This document shows, one piece after another, positions 1 through 8,785 of a DNA stretch of 57,439 bases. The position numbers and the translations under genes were made by a program. The notes below the pieces were generated by a model. That model had not been told where the DNA came from. It saw only the letters and a list, made by a program, of their open reading frames with translations, and made no database searches. Every line of letters starts with the position of its first letter. Position 1 is the first letter of the stretch. Origin of the DNA: JAWODU01 sp046483125 (GTDB lineage: Bacteria; Verrucomicrobiota; Kiritimatiellia; UBA8416; JAWODU01). Where the stretch lies: positions 1 through 57,439 of the forward strand of contig JAWODU010000009.1 in the NCBI GenBank assembly GCA_046483125.1, given 5' to 3'.

Positions 1-2
1 CT

Positions 3-176
3 TTTGATGTGGCCATACTGACACCGGACAGAAGTGATATCTTTGTGTCGTTTGGTAACGTCTTAATTTCCTGCGCGCCAACTGATATCCCTGCCTTGCT
101 TGGTGTTGAGGACTGTTTGAATCAGTTCGTTGTTACAATCGACTATCCCGCGATGGAGATTACGTTAAAGCGTTGA
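3..176 (+). CDS. 3' end of an unidentified protein gene (5' truncated by window edge)
   Basis: An open frame enters from the left edge in frame 3 and stops at TGA 174-176, giving the last 57 residues of a protein that begins FDVAILTPDRSD and ends ITLKR. The composition is that of a real globular protein: alternating hydrophobic stretches, acidic residues and no simple sequence. No motif was recognised. The next small gene begins four bases after the stop, so the two are probably co-transcribed and translationally coupled. Given the orphan RHS tip downstream, it could belong to an earlier toxin/immunity cassette, but nothing in the sequence proves that. Confidence 0.5.
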   Translation, partial: FDVAILTPDRSDIFVSFGNVLISCAPTDIPALLGVEDCLNQFVVTIDYPAMEITLKR

Positions 177-180
177 GAAA

Positions 181-576
181 TTGCAGTTGTATTCTGTTTT
201 GGAGAAGAGTGAACAAGCATACTATCATGAAGAACCGGAAGTGGCGGCCTGGGCGCTTAAAGATTATATTTCCATGGCGAACGAATATTCAAGCAATCAG
301 TTTGTTGAGCCAGTCGACACGGAGTATTACGTGCTATTATCGCATGCTAGACTTGCGCGGATATACAAGCAACTGGGACAGAGGGAGAAGCGAGAAAAAC
401 ATCTTACGCAGGCCCTTGAGTACTCGGGGGAATATGCGCCAAAATCAGTAAGCAATCAGCAATCGCTGTCTTCGTGGCTGGACATGGCGGATGACAAATT
501 CCGGAGCCTAGGCGAAGCCATATACGAAGGCGAGCAAAAGGGGGACGGAGTTAGGTCTCAACCATCTAAGAAATAA
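181..576 (+). CDS. hypothetical small acidic, helical (TPR-like) protein
   Basis: The frame encodes 131 residues from a TTG at 181, four bases after the preceding stop; the first ATG in frame is at 277. The protein is predicted helical and charged. Residues about 50-80 (LLSHARLARIYKQLGQREK, then a second helix) resemble a tetratricopeptide helix pair. The tail is hydrophilic with many K, E and Q. No signal peptide or membrane segment is seen. The family is not recognised. Its size and its place before a repeat that also follows the next small orphan gene are compatible with an immunity protein for an RHS-type toxin, which is inference only. The start codon is uncertain. Confidence 0.5.
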   Translation: MQLYSVLEKSEQAYYHEEPEVAAWALKDYISMANEYSSNQFVEPVDTEYYVLLSHARLARIYKQLGQREKREKHLTQALEYSGEYAPKSVSNQQSLSSWLDMADDKFRSLGEAIYEGEQKGDGVRSQPSKK

Positions 577-660
577 CTATTGTTCTTTGAAATAGGTGAG
601 CGGGGTCACCCATTAGAGGCAACGGCAAGAGAAAAAACAGTCCACCCGTTCCCCTGAACC

Positions 661-731
661 GTACCGACCGAATTGACACCGTCAGTAGTTCCCGAATTAA
701 ACCTGTCTGAATCGGCCCGGATTTCCGGGCT
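661..731 (+). repeat. direct repeat with hairpin, copy 1
   Basis: This is copy 1 of a direct repeat. Its last 44 bases (688-731) match 2139-2182 exactly, and the preceding ~27 bases are recognisably similar with small differences. The 3' part folds into a hairpin (GCCCGG, loop ATTT, CCGGGC). There is no T tract after the hairpin, so it is not a classical intrinsic terminator. It lies 84 bases after the stop of the preceding small gene; the other copy lies just after the stop of the next small orphan gene. Confidence 0.8.
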
Positions 732-802
732 CTGACACGGTACGAAAGTTCCCGTTTTCCTCTACCCCTACAACACCGCATCCTGTATAATCCACCTCAA
801 CC

Positions 803-1441
803 ATGGTAGGCTTCGCGAAACAACCCGGACCGGCTGATTCCACACCTCCGGCCGTGCGTACCCGAAAACCCATGGCCCGGCGAGATCCGGGAGTAATATC
901 TGGTCTGCGATATTATCAACCGGATACAGGGAGGTGGCCATCCAGGGATCCGATCGGGGAGGCAGGGGGACTGCACATATATGCGTTTCTTTCGAATGCA
1001 CCGCAGAACGGGATAGATCCTTTTGGTTTCCAAAAATGGCTTCCATACCATCCTGATCCGACCCACCCTAGCTTGGGTGATGATGATGAGGACGACTCCT
1101 TACTCCCAGACCCCAAAGACCCTGGGCGACCACCCGGACATGTATTTCCTCCATGGCGAGAAGATCCAGTCTTCGTTGGGAACCCTCATACCACGCCAGA
1201 ACTTGGCAATCGGTGCAGGGAGCTCGAGAAAGGCGGAGTAGAGAAGAAAAGAACAGTTAAAAGACGTTGCCGCCTCAGCTATTGTACTTGGGGAACGGCA
1301 ACAGACACAATATGGCTAGAATGCATTTGCCCCGGCAGTAACTGGCTGGAACGTTTTTTAAACCTATGCGAATGGCAGGAGCGGTTCAAACTGGGGGACT
1401 GCATAGGCCCTGGTGGTAAGAGGCACGATCCCACTCCATAG
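803..1441 (+). pseudogene. orphan RHS C-terminal tip (RHS core remnant plus toxin-like tail)
   Basis: The frame encodes 212 residues. Residues about 33-75 carry the conserved end of an RHS repeat-associated core: GLRYYQPDTGRW, then SRDPIGEAGG and a YAFLSNAPQNGIDPFG segment. In RHS proteins this hyperconserved element marks the junction to the variable C-terminal toxin. Here the thousand or more residues of YD repeats that should precede it are absent, and the first ~30 residues have no RHS character. The remaining ~135 residues after DPFG are the variable tail: acidic, proline-rich, then basic with seven or more cysteines. No toxin family was recognised. This is either a displaced orphan tip (a known product of rhs recombination) or a dead fragment; ATG 803 has no convincing ribosome binding site. 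Confidence 0.65.
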
Positions 1442-1557
1442 GAGAATAGCATGTGACGTTGGCTAAGACTTCAAAAAGGCATTCTGGTTATCGTGTCGAC
1501 ATAGGCTAAGTCATAAAGGCAGAGCGAATGTTAGCCATATAGAAGGGACAATTTGTC

Positions 1558-2127
1558 GTGAAGAGACAGCACCGGGTATTATTAACCATAGGCTTGTTGA
1601 TATTCATTGCCGCACTGATATTATTCTCATGTCGAATGTGGTATCTTGTTAACTATACGTGCAGAGGAAGCGAAGTAACAAGTGATGAAAGATGGGTCAT
1701 GTCTGAGAATTTGCACTTTTTTCACCTGCAACTCGGTGTCGTACCTATTTATACGATGAACATGACACGAGAACGCATGTCATTTACGAACGCAACTTTG
1801 TTCGTTGTGCCGCTTATCAAATATGTTGAAAGGCACAAGCTAGCAGGACGAGGTTACATAAATGCGAACGATTCTCTTTTGATGCAGTTTGCTGCAGCTT
1901 TAGCCGTAAGGGGCGGGAATGAGGAGTTAGCATGGGCAATTCTGGACAAGCTGAAGAAAAACGATTCTGATATGTCTGAGCACTATGAGTACCGGATTGA
2001 TGCATGTCAGGCTTTTTTAAATGGTGATACAAGCCAGCAGTCGATTGTGCATTCGTTGGCACGCGAGTATAAGTCTCGGTATAAGACATATATTACCAAT
2101 CAAGCTGACTGTTACCGACCAGAATGA
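1558..2127 (+). CDS. hypothetical membrane-anchored protein, putative RHS-tip partner
   Basis: The gene begins at GTG 1558, with an AGAAGGGA ribosome binding site about 9 bases upstream. It encodes 189 residues. Residues 7-27 form one hydrophobic membrane anchor or uncleaved signal (LLTIGLLIFIAALILFSCRMW) after a positively charged start. The rest is soluble and mostly helical, with a TPR-like stretch around residues 115-150. The family is not recognised. Genes directly after RHS toxin tips are commonly immunity genes, and this one is small, orphan and AT-richer than the housekeeping block, so an immunity role is plausible but unproven. A copy of the local repeat begins just before its stop codon. 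Confidence 0.55.
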   Translation: MKRQHRVLLTIGLLIFIAALILFSCRMWYLVNYTCRGSEVTSDERWVMSENLHFFHLQLGVVPIYTMNMTRERMSFTNATLFVVPLIKYVERHKLAGRGYINANDSLLMQFAAALAVRGGNEELAWAILDKLKKNDSDMSEHYEYRIDACQAFLNGDTSQQSIVHSLAREYKSRYKTYITNQADCYRPE

Positions 2128-2182
2128 TACCGTAGGCGGTTCCCGAATTAAACCTGTCTGAATCGGCCCGGATTTCCGGGCT
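2111..2182 (+). repeat. direct repeat with hairpin, copy 2
   Basis: This is the second copy of the 661-731 repeat. Bases 2139-2182 are identical to 688-731, and the left part is similar with mismatches and one or more indels. It overlaps the last codons of the preceding small gene (stop 2125-2127), and the same GCCCGG/CCGGGC hairpin follows the stop. The two copies are about 1.45 kb apart and bracket the RHS tip plus its downstream gene, as expected of a modular cassette. Confidence 0.8.
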
Positions 2183-2531
2183 GTGATTGTAAAAGGTTGC
2201 CGGTAGCATCGTAGCATGCGACACGACAGAACCGCCGTGGTCGTAGAGTTGATCGTTGATTATGACGGCGTCGGTCGAATCGCAGCGTGATCCATGCCGA
2301 GTGTTTTGCCGGAGGCATCATACCCTTTCTGTTTTTCTACGACGGCAATGGCTGTAAGGGTCCACCGACTTTCGGCGGGCGTTTTTGAAAGGATTTCGGG
2401 TCGCATTAGATAATCTTTGACTCTTGATTTTGCAGTTTTCGCGGGTTGCCTGCGTGGAATATGGCGTAAATTTCCGGGACAAGATGCAGTTCGGCTGTCC
2501 TCATTGCCGCTACGTGGAAGCGAGTAGGGGC
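2183..2531. other. gene-free accessory stretch
   Basis: I see no supportable gene in these ~350 bases. Short reading frames occur on both strands; a minus-strand fragment reading AVIINDQLYDHGGSVV looks protein-like but is too short and interrupted to name. The stretch lies between the RHS cassette repeat and a decayed transposase and is probably gene debris. Confidence 0.4.
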
Positions 2532-2845
2532 TTACGCGGCTTTCTTCAGTTCCACAACCGGCAGATGCTTCCTGCCCTCAAGAAACGACACGTTCAGCGT
2601 CATTTCCGGCAGTTGGGAGTCGGGAACGGCTGGTGTTGGGAGTTTGAGCCCTTCGGCGTTGCTCAGCACAGGCAGGTGTTGATTGTACCGCTCTTCGGCC
2701 GGGCCTTGTTCTGCCCCATCACGCGTCCGAGGAAGGTGCGCAGTTCAAGCGATGAGGGCTGATACGGAAACACGGCCAATCCCATGACCTTACGGGAGAA
2801 ATGGTCAATTACGACGGCCACCCACCAACAGAACGGCCGGTTGGA
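2532..2845 (-). pseudogene. decayed integrase-core (DDE) transposase remnant
   Basis: Two pieces of one transposase family are fused on the minus strand. The upstream piece (about 2700-2845) reads WVAVVIDHFSRKVMGLAVF, the beginning of an integrase (rve) catalytic core with its first conserved Asp (VVIDHFSR). The downstream piece, in another frame, ends VSFLEGRKHLPVVELKKAA and stops at 2532-2534; this tail is typical of the same group of integrase-type transposases. The roughly 100 residues with the other catalytic acids are missing, and the pieces are joined at about 2690-2700 with a frame change. The element cannot make an active enzyme. No terminal inverted repeats were identified. Confidence 0.65.
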
Positions 2846-3002
2846 CTCTTTGCAGGCGGCTGTCGGCGCACCAGCTTCTGGCGGATACTGGCGGAAGTCG
2901 CGTACGTGTCGGCCCTTCTCTTGGATCGCTTCGAGCTTCCGTATTGCGGACACGGGCCGGATGGTATAGCATGTCGGAACAGATTGACGCGCGGAGGATA
3001 CG

Positions 3003-4280
3003 ATGCTGGACATACGAAGAATCAGGGAAAAACCCGACGAAATGCGAAAGGGACTCAAGTCCCGCGGCGAGGATACGGGCGTGGTGGACGAGATATTGTC
3101 CATCGACGCGAGGAAAAGGGCTCTCCTTACTGAAACCGAGTCCCTTAAAAGCGAGAGAAATTCGGCTTCGAAAGAAATCGGCGCTCTCAAGAAGCGCGGG
3201 GAAGACACAGCTGCGGCACAGAAATCCGTGCGGTCCCTTGGCGGAAAAATCAGCGCGCTGGACGCCGAAATACGCGAACTTTCATCTACTCTCGAGACGC
3301 GCCTTATGAATGTTCCCAACGTGCCCCACGAAACCGTGCCGGCAGGCCCGGACGAATCCGGCAACAGGGTGGTAAGGGAACACGGAGAACGGCGTGAGTT
3401 CGACTTTGAACCTTTGAAACACGTGGAGCTCGGTTCCGGGCTGGGGATCATGGACCTGGAACGCGGAGCCAAAATAGCCGGGAGCGGGTTTCCGCTTCTG
3501 ATGGAGCGGGGGGCCCTGCTGGAACGCGCTCTCATACAGTATATGCTCGATATCCACGTTAAGGAGCACGGGTATACCGAAATATGGCCGCCTGTGATGT
3601 GCAGTTCCGCGTCCATGACGGGAACGGGCCAGCTTCCCAGGCTGGCGGACGACATGTACAAAGTGGAATCAGACGATCTTTACATGGCTCCGACGGCCGA
3701 AGTGCCGGTTACCAATTTCTTTGCCGGAGAGATCATCGAACGGCCTTTGCCTGTATATTTTACCGCCTACACATGCTGTTTCCGGCGGGAAGCGGGCGCG
3801 GCGGGCAAACAGACCAGGGGCCTCATAAGAGTGCACCAGTTTGACAAGGTGGAAATGGTCAAATTCGTGGAGCCGGAAACTTCTTACGAGGAACTGGAAA
3901 CACTCCTGGCGGACGCTGAAGACATCATACGGCGCCTGAAACTGCCCTATCGCGTGCTTCAGCTGTGCACGGGCGATATGAGTTTTGCTTCTGCCAAGTG
4001 TTACGACATCGAACTCTGGGCGCCGGGCCAGAACGAGTGGCTGGAAGTTTCCTCGTGCAGTAATTTCGAGGATTTTCAGGCAAGGCGGGCGGGGATCAAG
4101 TACAGGGATGAATCGGGTAAACCGCGGTTTGTACACACGCTGAACGGCTCCGGCGTCGCGCTGGCGCGCCTGGTTGTGGCAATTCTGGAAAACTATCAGC
4201 AGGCTGACGGCACCGTAGTTATACCGGATGTTCTCGTGCCTTACATGGACGGACTCGGGAAGCTGGTAAAACGCACCTGA
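3003..4280 (+). CDS. serS: serine--tRNA ligase
   Basis: The protein (425 residues, normal for the family) charges tRNA-Ser with serine in the cytoplasm. The N-terminal ~110 residues form the long antiparallel coiled-coil arm that grips the tRNA variable loop. The class II catalytic core follows: motif 2 around residue 260 (CCFRREAGAAGKQTRGLIRV) and motif 3 near residue 385 (LNGSGVALARLVVAILEN). The TAEVPVTNFF segment that contributes to the serine pocket is also present. ATG 3003 has a clean GGAGG site about 6 bases upstream. It is the first gene of a co-directional housekeeping block, followed by tilS after 47 bases, and it marks the end of the accessory region to its left. Confidence 0.97.
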   Translation: MLDIRRIREKPDEMRKGLKSRGEDTGVVDEILSIDARKRALLTETESLKSERNSASKEIGALKKRGEDTAAAQKSVRSLGGKISALDAEIRELSSTLETRLMNVPNVPHETVPAGPDESGNRVVREHGERREFDFEPLKHVELGSGLGIMDLERGAKIAGSGFPLLMERGALLERALIQYMLDIHVKEHGYTEIWPPVMCSSASMTGTGQLPRLADDMYKVESDDLYMAPTAEVPVTNFFAGEIIERPLPVYFTAYTCCFRREAGAAGKQTRGLIRVHQFDKVEMVKFVEPETSYEELETLLADAEDIIRRLKLPYRVLQLCTGDMSFASAKCYDIELWAPGQNEWLEVSSCSNFEDFQARRAGIKYRDESGKPRFVHTLNGSGVALARLVVAILENYQQADGTVVIPDVLVPYMDGLGKLVKRT

Positions 4281-4327
4281 TTTTTCCGAAGACAGCTCCA
4301 CGGCGGAGAAAGGGAGACTCCTTTTCA

Positions 4328-5752
4328 ATGCTTCAGAAACTTTTCAGGTTCATAAAGCATTATCGTCTCGTGTCGCCGGGCTCCGGCGTTGTCGTGGCGG
4401 TTTCCGGAGGGGCCGATTCCGTGGCGCTTCTGACGGCGTTGGTCAAACTTGCCCCCCGGCTCGGGATCGGCGTCACGGCGGCGCACCTGGATCACTGTAT
4501 TAGAGGAGAAGCTTCCGCGGAAGACGCCAGGTTCGTGGCGGAGCTTGCCCGTGTTCTGGACGTTCCGCTTATAGAGGAACAACGGGACGTGCCGCGCCTT
4601 GCGCGAAGAAAAAGCCTTTCTCTCGAAACTGCCGCCCGCGAGGCGCGCTATTCCTTTCTGGCGGGGGCCGTGCCGAGGGCGGGGGCCGAAAGCGCGGCAG
4701 TCGCGCATACGGCGGACGATCAGGCGGAAACGGTGCTTCTCAGGCTCGCGCGCGGAGCGGGCGCGACCGGGCTTTCAGGCATGGCCAGGGACACGCGTAT
4801 ATCCGGGGTGAGAATTGTAAGACCGATGCTGGAGATAACGCGGGAGGAGGTAATTTCTTTTCTTCAAAAAGAGGGCCGGAAGTGGCGCGAGGACGAGTCG
4901 AACAGGAATACGTATTTCCTGCGAAACCGGGTGAGACACAGAGTTCTTCCGCTGTTGGCGTCTGAACTTAACCCTTCCATAACGGAAGCGTTGAGGAAGT
5001 CGGCGGAAATTCTGTCCGAGGAAGACGATTTCATGAATAAGACCGCGGCGAAGGTGATGACGGAAATGGAAGGCCGCGGGGAAATAGACCGGGGTGAAAT
5101 ACAGGTTGAAACTTTCTCCGGGTTGCACCGCGCTGTTGCGCGCCGGGTCATACGGCTTTGGCTTACCCGGAACGGAGTTCCGGGCGAAGCGGCGGATTTT
5201 GAAACAACGGAAAGGATTATCCGGCTGGGCGCAAACAGCAAAGGAACCAGGAGGATTAATCTGGCGGGGGGATTTAGTGTTGTACGGCGCTACGGGAAGC
5301 TTGCCCTGGAAAAAGGTGTGGGCCGGCCGGTAAGATTGTCGTTCCGAAAACGGGTTCGAAAACGCGGTGAAACGGTGCTTCACGACGCGGGTATCCGGGT
5401 TGTAAGCGAAGTAACGCCGGGACTTGTAAGGCAAAAGCGCGGAAGCCCGGGGGCATTGCCGGCGCGGGCATCAATCAGGTATAGCGCGGTAAAGGGAAAA
5501 GCAGTAACGATTCGTTCGGCGGAAAAAGGCGACAGGATCCGCCCGACGGGGATGAAAGGAACGAAAAAACTGCAGGATATTTTTGTGGACGCGAAGGTTG
5601 CTTCGGACAGGAGAGCGCGCATACCCCTGCTTGAATGTTCGGGGGAAGTAATATGGCTGCCGGGGTACAGCGTGGCGAGGGGCTGGGAGGTAACGAGGCC
5701 GGAGGAACCCGCGCTTCAGCTAAGGCTTGACGTGTGCCCGCAACAGACATAA
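4328..5752 (+). CDS. tilS: tRNA(Ile)-lysidine synthase
   Basis: The enzyme attaches lysine to C34 of the CAU-anticodon tRNA-Ile, switching it to read AUA. The 474-residue protein has the PP-loop ATP pyrophosphatase motif SGGADS at about residues 25-30 and the family stretch HTADDQAETVLLRL near residue 130, followed by RPMLEITREEV and a segment rich in arginine (SNRNTYFLRNRVRH) that contacts tRNA. The C-terminal ~90 residues end with the substrate-binding C domain (LPGYSVARGWEVT). The start at ATG 4328 follows an AAGGGAG site. Next to ftsH and folP, it is in the classical tilS-ftsH-folP neighbourhood of many bacteria. Confidence 0.95.
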   Translation: MLQKLFRFIKHYRLVSPGSGVVVAVSGGADSVALLTALVKLAPRLGIGVTAAHLDHCIRGEASAEDARFVAELARVLDVPLIEEQRDVPRLARRKSLSLETAAREARYSFLAGAVPRAGAESAAVAHTADDQAETVLLRLARGAGATGLSGMARDTRISGVRIVRPMLEITREEVISFLQKEGRKWREDESNRNTYFLRNRVRHRVLPLLASELNPSITEALRKSAEILSEEDDFMNKTAAKVMTEMEGRGEIDRGEIQVETFSGLHRAVARRVIRLWLTRNGVPGEAADFETTERIIRLGANSKGTRRINLAGGFSVVRRYGKLALEKGVGRPVRLSFRKRVRKRGETVLHDAGIRVVSEVTPGLVRQKRGSPGALPARASIRYSAVKGKAVTIRSAEKGDRIRPTGMKGTKKLQDIFVDAKVASDRRARIPLLECSGEVIWLPGYSVARGWEVTRPEEPALQLRLDVCPQQT

Positions 5753-5789
5753 TAATGTATGTAACTGACGAACGGGGGCTGAAAACCGA

Positions 5790-7877
5790 ATGAGCAATCA
5801 ACAGCGACAACCGCATAAGCCCGGAATACCCGGGCCCGGCCAGAATCCTCCTCCGGCCCGCGCGGCCCTTATCTGGGCCGTTATACTGGGTCTTCTGTTC
5901 CTGGCGTTCTATTTCGTGCAGAACCGCTCTCCCGCCCGTGAAACAATACCTTACACACCCGATTTCGTGGAACTGGTGAAGAGCGGCCGGGTGAAAAGCT
6001 GTACGATTGTTAAAGATGTTCCGGGGTCTTACGTCATAGGCAAAAGGGAACTTGAAGCGCACGAGAGAGGCATGAAACCGGATGAGTTCAAAGTCCACGT
6101 TCAGGCCGGGGAAAAGCTGGAAGGTTTCCTCGAGGAAAACAACGTTGCTATCAAGTACTCCCCGCCGAATCCCTACATCTGGCAGGTCATCTCGAACATA
6201 GTTCCCATAATTCTCATATTCGGACTTCTGTACTTCCTGTTTATGAGGCAGATGCGCGCCGCGGGCAAGGGCGCGCTGAGCTTCGGCAAAAGCAAAGCCC
6301 GGCTGATGGCCCGGGAGAAACACGGGATCACTTTCAGAAACGTGGCCGGTATCGACGAAGCGAAAGATGAAGTTCAGGAAATAATCGAGTTTCTCAAGGA
6401 TCCGAAGAAGTTCCAGACACTGGGCGGGCGCATTCCGAAGGGCGTGCTTCTGATGGGGCCTCCGGGTACCGGCAAGACATTGCTGGCCAAAGCCATAGCG
6501 GGTGAAGCCGGAGTTCCCTTTTTCAGCATTAGCGGGTCCGATTTCGTGGAAATGTTTGTGGGTGTGGGCGCTTCCCGGGTGAGAGATATGTTCGAACAGG
6601 GCAAGAAGAACGCCCCATGTATTATCTTTATAGATGAAATCGATGCGGTGGGCAGAAGCAGATTTACCGGTATAGGCGGGGGACACGACGAGCGGGAACA
6701 GACGCTTAACGCACTGTTGGTGGAAATGGACGGTTTTGAGACCCAGCAGGGGGTGATCATTCTGGCCGCTACAAACAGGCCGGATGTTCTGGACCAGGCC
6801 CTGCTCAGACCCGGCCGATTCGACAGGCAGATCGTCATCGACCTGCCGACCATCGACGGGCGGGAAGCCATTCTGAAAATGCACGCCGGGTCCATTACGC
6901 TGAACGAAAACGTGGATCTGAGGCGGATAGCCCGCGGCACGCCCGGCTTTTCCGGGGCCGATCTGGAAAACCTCCTCAACGAAGCGGCGCTTCTGGCCGC
7001 CAGGCAGAACAAGAAATCCGTCGATAACGCCGACCTGGAAGAAGCCCGTGATAAAGTGAAGTGGGGAAGAGAACGCAGGAGCAGGGTACTTGACGAAAAA
7101 GAAAAGAAAATAACCGCGTATCATGAAGCCGGCCACGCGCTGGTGATGAAGATGGTCGAAGAAAGCGAGCCCCTGCACAAAATAACCATAATACCCCGGG
7201 GTGTTGCTTATCTGGGCGCCACCATGCAGTTGCCGGAAAAGGACAGGTACATGGAAGGGCGCAAGAAAATACTCGGCATTCTTACAAGTCTTATGGGCGG
7301 CCGGGTCACGGAGGAAATCTATTTTTCGGATATCACTTCGGGAGCCAGTTCCGATCTGAAAGAGGCGACGCGTATTGCGCGGGTTATGGTCTGCGACTGG
7401 GGAATGAGCGAAAAACTGGGGCCGCAGACTTTCGGGGAAAACCAGGAACTGATGTTTCTCGGGCGTGAAATCAACCGGTCGCAGAATTACAGTGAAGAAA
7501 CGGCGAAGAAGATCGACGAGGAAGTCAACGGACTTCTGCGCGAAAGCTACAACCGGGCCAAGAAAATTATCGAGGAGAACAAAAACAAACTCTCGATGAT
7601 AGCGGAGCGCCTGCTGGAATATGAGACAATTGACGGGCGTGACGTTGAAGAAATTGTAGAGCACGGAAGAGTTCTTTCAGAGGAAGAGCGCGCCGGGATA
7701 GACAGGAAGAAAGAAGAAGAGGAAAAACGGAAAGAAGAGAAGGCGGGATCAAAGAGCCGCCCGCGTCCGGAAACCGTTTGCGGGGAAACGGCCCGTGATT
7801 CCGGATCGGAGTCCGGCAAAAAAGCTTACAGCCCGGACCCGGCGGGAGAAAAAGCGGGCAGTGAGGCGCCGGCTTGA
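5790..7877 (+). CDS. ftsH: ATP-dependent zinc metalloprotease FtsH
   Basis: This is a membrane-anchored AAA+ protease that degrades misfolded and regulatory membrane and cytoplasmic proteins. It has 695 residues with two transmembrane helices (about 28-48 and 135-155) around a small periplasmic domain. The AAA domain has Walker A GPPGTGKT near residue 224, Walker B IIFIDEIDAVG near residue 280, and the second region of homology with ATNRPDVLDQALLRPGRFDR. The zinc protease motif HEAGH lies near residue 446. The last ~70 residues are a charged, low-complexity tail rich in K, E and R. ATG 5790 follows tilS by 37 bases. folP starts 16 bases after its stop, so the block is probably one operon. Confidence 0.97.
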   Translation: MSNQQRQPHKPGIPGPGQNPPPARAALIWAVILGLLFLAFYFVQNRSPARETIPYTPDFVELVKSGRVKSCTIVKDVPGSYVIGKRELEAHERGMKPDEFKVHVQAGEKLEGFLEENNVAIKYSPPNPYIWQVISNIVPIILIFGLLYFLFMRQMRAAGKGALSFGKSKARLMAREKHGITFRNVAGIDEAKDEVQEIIEFLKDPKKFQTLGGRIPKGVLLMGPPGTGKTLLAKAIAGEAGVPFFSISGSDFVEMFVGVGASRVRDMFEQGKKNAPCIIFIDEIDAVGRSRFTGIGGGHDEREQTLNALLVEMDGFETQQGVIILAATNRPDVLDQALLRPGRFDRQIVIDLPTIDGREAILKMHAGSITLNENVDLRRIARGTPGFSGADLENLLNEAALLAARQNKKSVDNADLEEARDKVKWGRERRSRVLDEKEKKITAYHEAGHALVMKMVEESEPLHKITIIPRGVAYLGATMQLPEKDRYMEGRKKILGILTSLMGGRVTEEIYFSDITSGASSDLKEATRIARVMVCDWGMSEKLGPQTFGENQELMFLGREINRSQNYSEETAKKIDEEVNGLLRESYNRAKKIIEENKNKLSMIAERLLEYETIDGRDVEEIVEHGRVLSEEERAGIDRKKEEEEKRKEEKAGSKSRPRPETVCGETARDSGSESGKKAYSPDPAGEKAGSEAPA

Positions 7878-7893
7878 GACGGAGCGCACGTGC

Positions 7894-8745
7894 ATGGACA
7901 AGGCCATAAGGTGGCATTGCCGCGACAGAATTTTACAGGGCAGGGAACGTCCGCTGGTAATGGGTGTTCTGAACGTAACGCCTGATTCCTTTTCCGACGG
8001 GGGAAAATATTCCGGTACCCGTGCCGCCGTGGAACGGGGCGTTCAAATGGCCTCTGAAGGGGCCGATATTCTGGACGTGGGCGGTGAATCTACCCGTCCG
8101 GGAGCTTCGGAAGTTCCGGAAGCCGAAGAAATCCGGAGAGTTGTTCCCGTTATAGAAGCGCTTGCCCGGGAAACGGATACGGCTGTTTCGACCGACACCA
8201 TGAAGTCAGCGGTAGCCGAACGCGCCGTGGAACACGGTGCCTGTATCATAAACGATGTCTCGGGCTGTACGCATGATCGGGAAATGATTTCAGTGGCCGC
8301 CCGGTCCGGCGCCGGTCTGGTGCTAATGCACATGAGGGGCACTCCGCGTATCATGCAGGAGAACCCTTCCTACGGGAATGTTGTGAGTGAAGTTGCCAAG
8401 TACCTGGCGGAACGTACGGCAGAGGTCACCGCAAACGGCGTTTCCCGCGACGCGGTGGCGGTTGACCCGGGAATAGGTTTCGGAAAGACGGTGGAACATA
8501 ATCTTGAATTGCTGGCGAACATTGAAAGACTGCGTGTGGGCAACGTCCCCGTCGTGGTGGGTCTCTCGCGAAAGAGCACTCTGGGAAAATTGACCGGCAG
8601 AAATATTGAAGAGAGGCTGGCGGGAAGTCTGGCCGGCCTTGTATACTGCGCGCTTAAAGGGGCCGATATTCTGCGCGTGCATGATGTCAGAGAGAGCATT
8701 GACGCCTTGAAAGTGGCTATGGCCATAAAGGAACATGAACCGTGA
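7894..8745 (+). CDS. folP: dihydropteroate synthase
   Basis: The enzyme condenses p-aminobenzoate with dihydropterin pyrophosphate in folate synthesis. The 283-residue TIM-barrel protein has all the family blocks: VMGVLNVTPDSFSDGG near residue 20, DVGGESTRPGA near residue 60, VDPGIGFGKT near residue 190 and the substrate-binding VGLSRKSTLGKL near residue 225. I chose ATG 7894 because GGAG sits 9 bases upstream and it follows the ftsH stop; the frame is open further upstream into ftsH, and GTG 7861 is a possible longer start. The stop codon lies inside a run of TGAACnn heptads. Confidence 0.95.
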   Translation: MDKAIRWHCRDRILQGRERPLVMGVLNVTPDSFSDGGKYSGTRAAVERGVQMASEGADILDVGGESTRPGASEVPEAEEIRRVVPVIEALARETDTAVSTDTMKSAVAERAVEHGACIINDVSGCTHDREMISVAARSGAGLVLMHMRGTPRIMQENPSYGNVVSEVAKYLAERTAEVTANGVSRDAVAVDPGIGFGKTVEHNLELLANIERLRVGNVPVVVGLSRKSTLGKLTGRNIEERLAGSLAGLVYCALKGADILRVHDVRESIDALKVAMAIKEHEP

Positions 8746-8777
8746 ACCCTGAACCTTGAACTTTGAACCCTGAACTT
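8736..8777 (+). repeat. degenerate TGAACnn heptad repeat in spacer
   Basis: Six consecutive 7-base units of the form TGAACnn (CG, CC, CT, TT, CC, TT) run from the last codons of folP, include its TGA stop, and end 8 bases before the cdaA start. The spacer has no obvious ribosome binding site. A different period-7 repeat lies upstream of the cardiolipin synthase gene at 20829-20891. Confidence 0.85.
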
Positions 8778-8785
8778 CTAAACCC

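Noticed and set aside
661..2182. Integron attC sites for the two repeats
   Set aside because: No core-site pair or integrase is visible and the hairpin is too short for an attC fold.
2846..3661. Extension of the transposase frame antisense into serS
   Set aside because: Only the part below about 2845 has integrase similarity; the rest is the reverse of the serS coding region.
5475..7664. A 729-codon open frame antisense to tilS and ftsH
   Set aside because: It overlaps two certain genes, has no family character, and reflects the high-GC codon pattern of ftsH read on the other strand.
8736..8777. CRISPR-like or minisatellite array
   Set aside because: Units are 7 bases without spacers; it is a simple tandem repeat.
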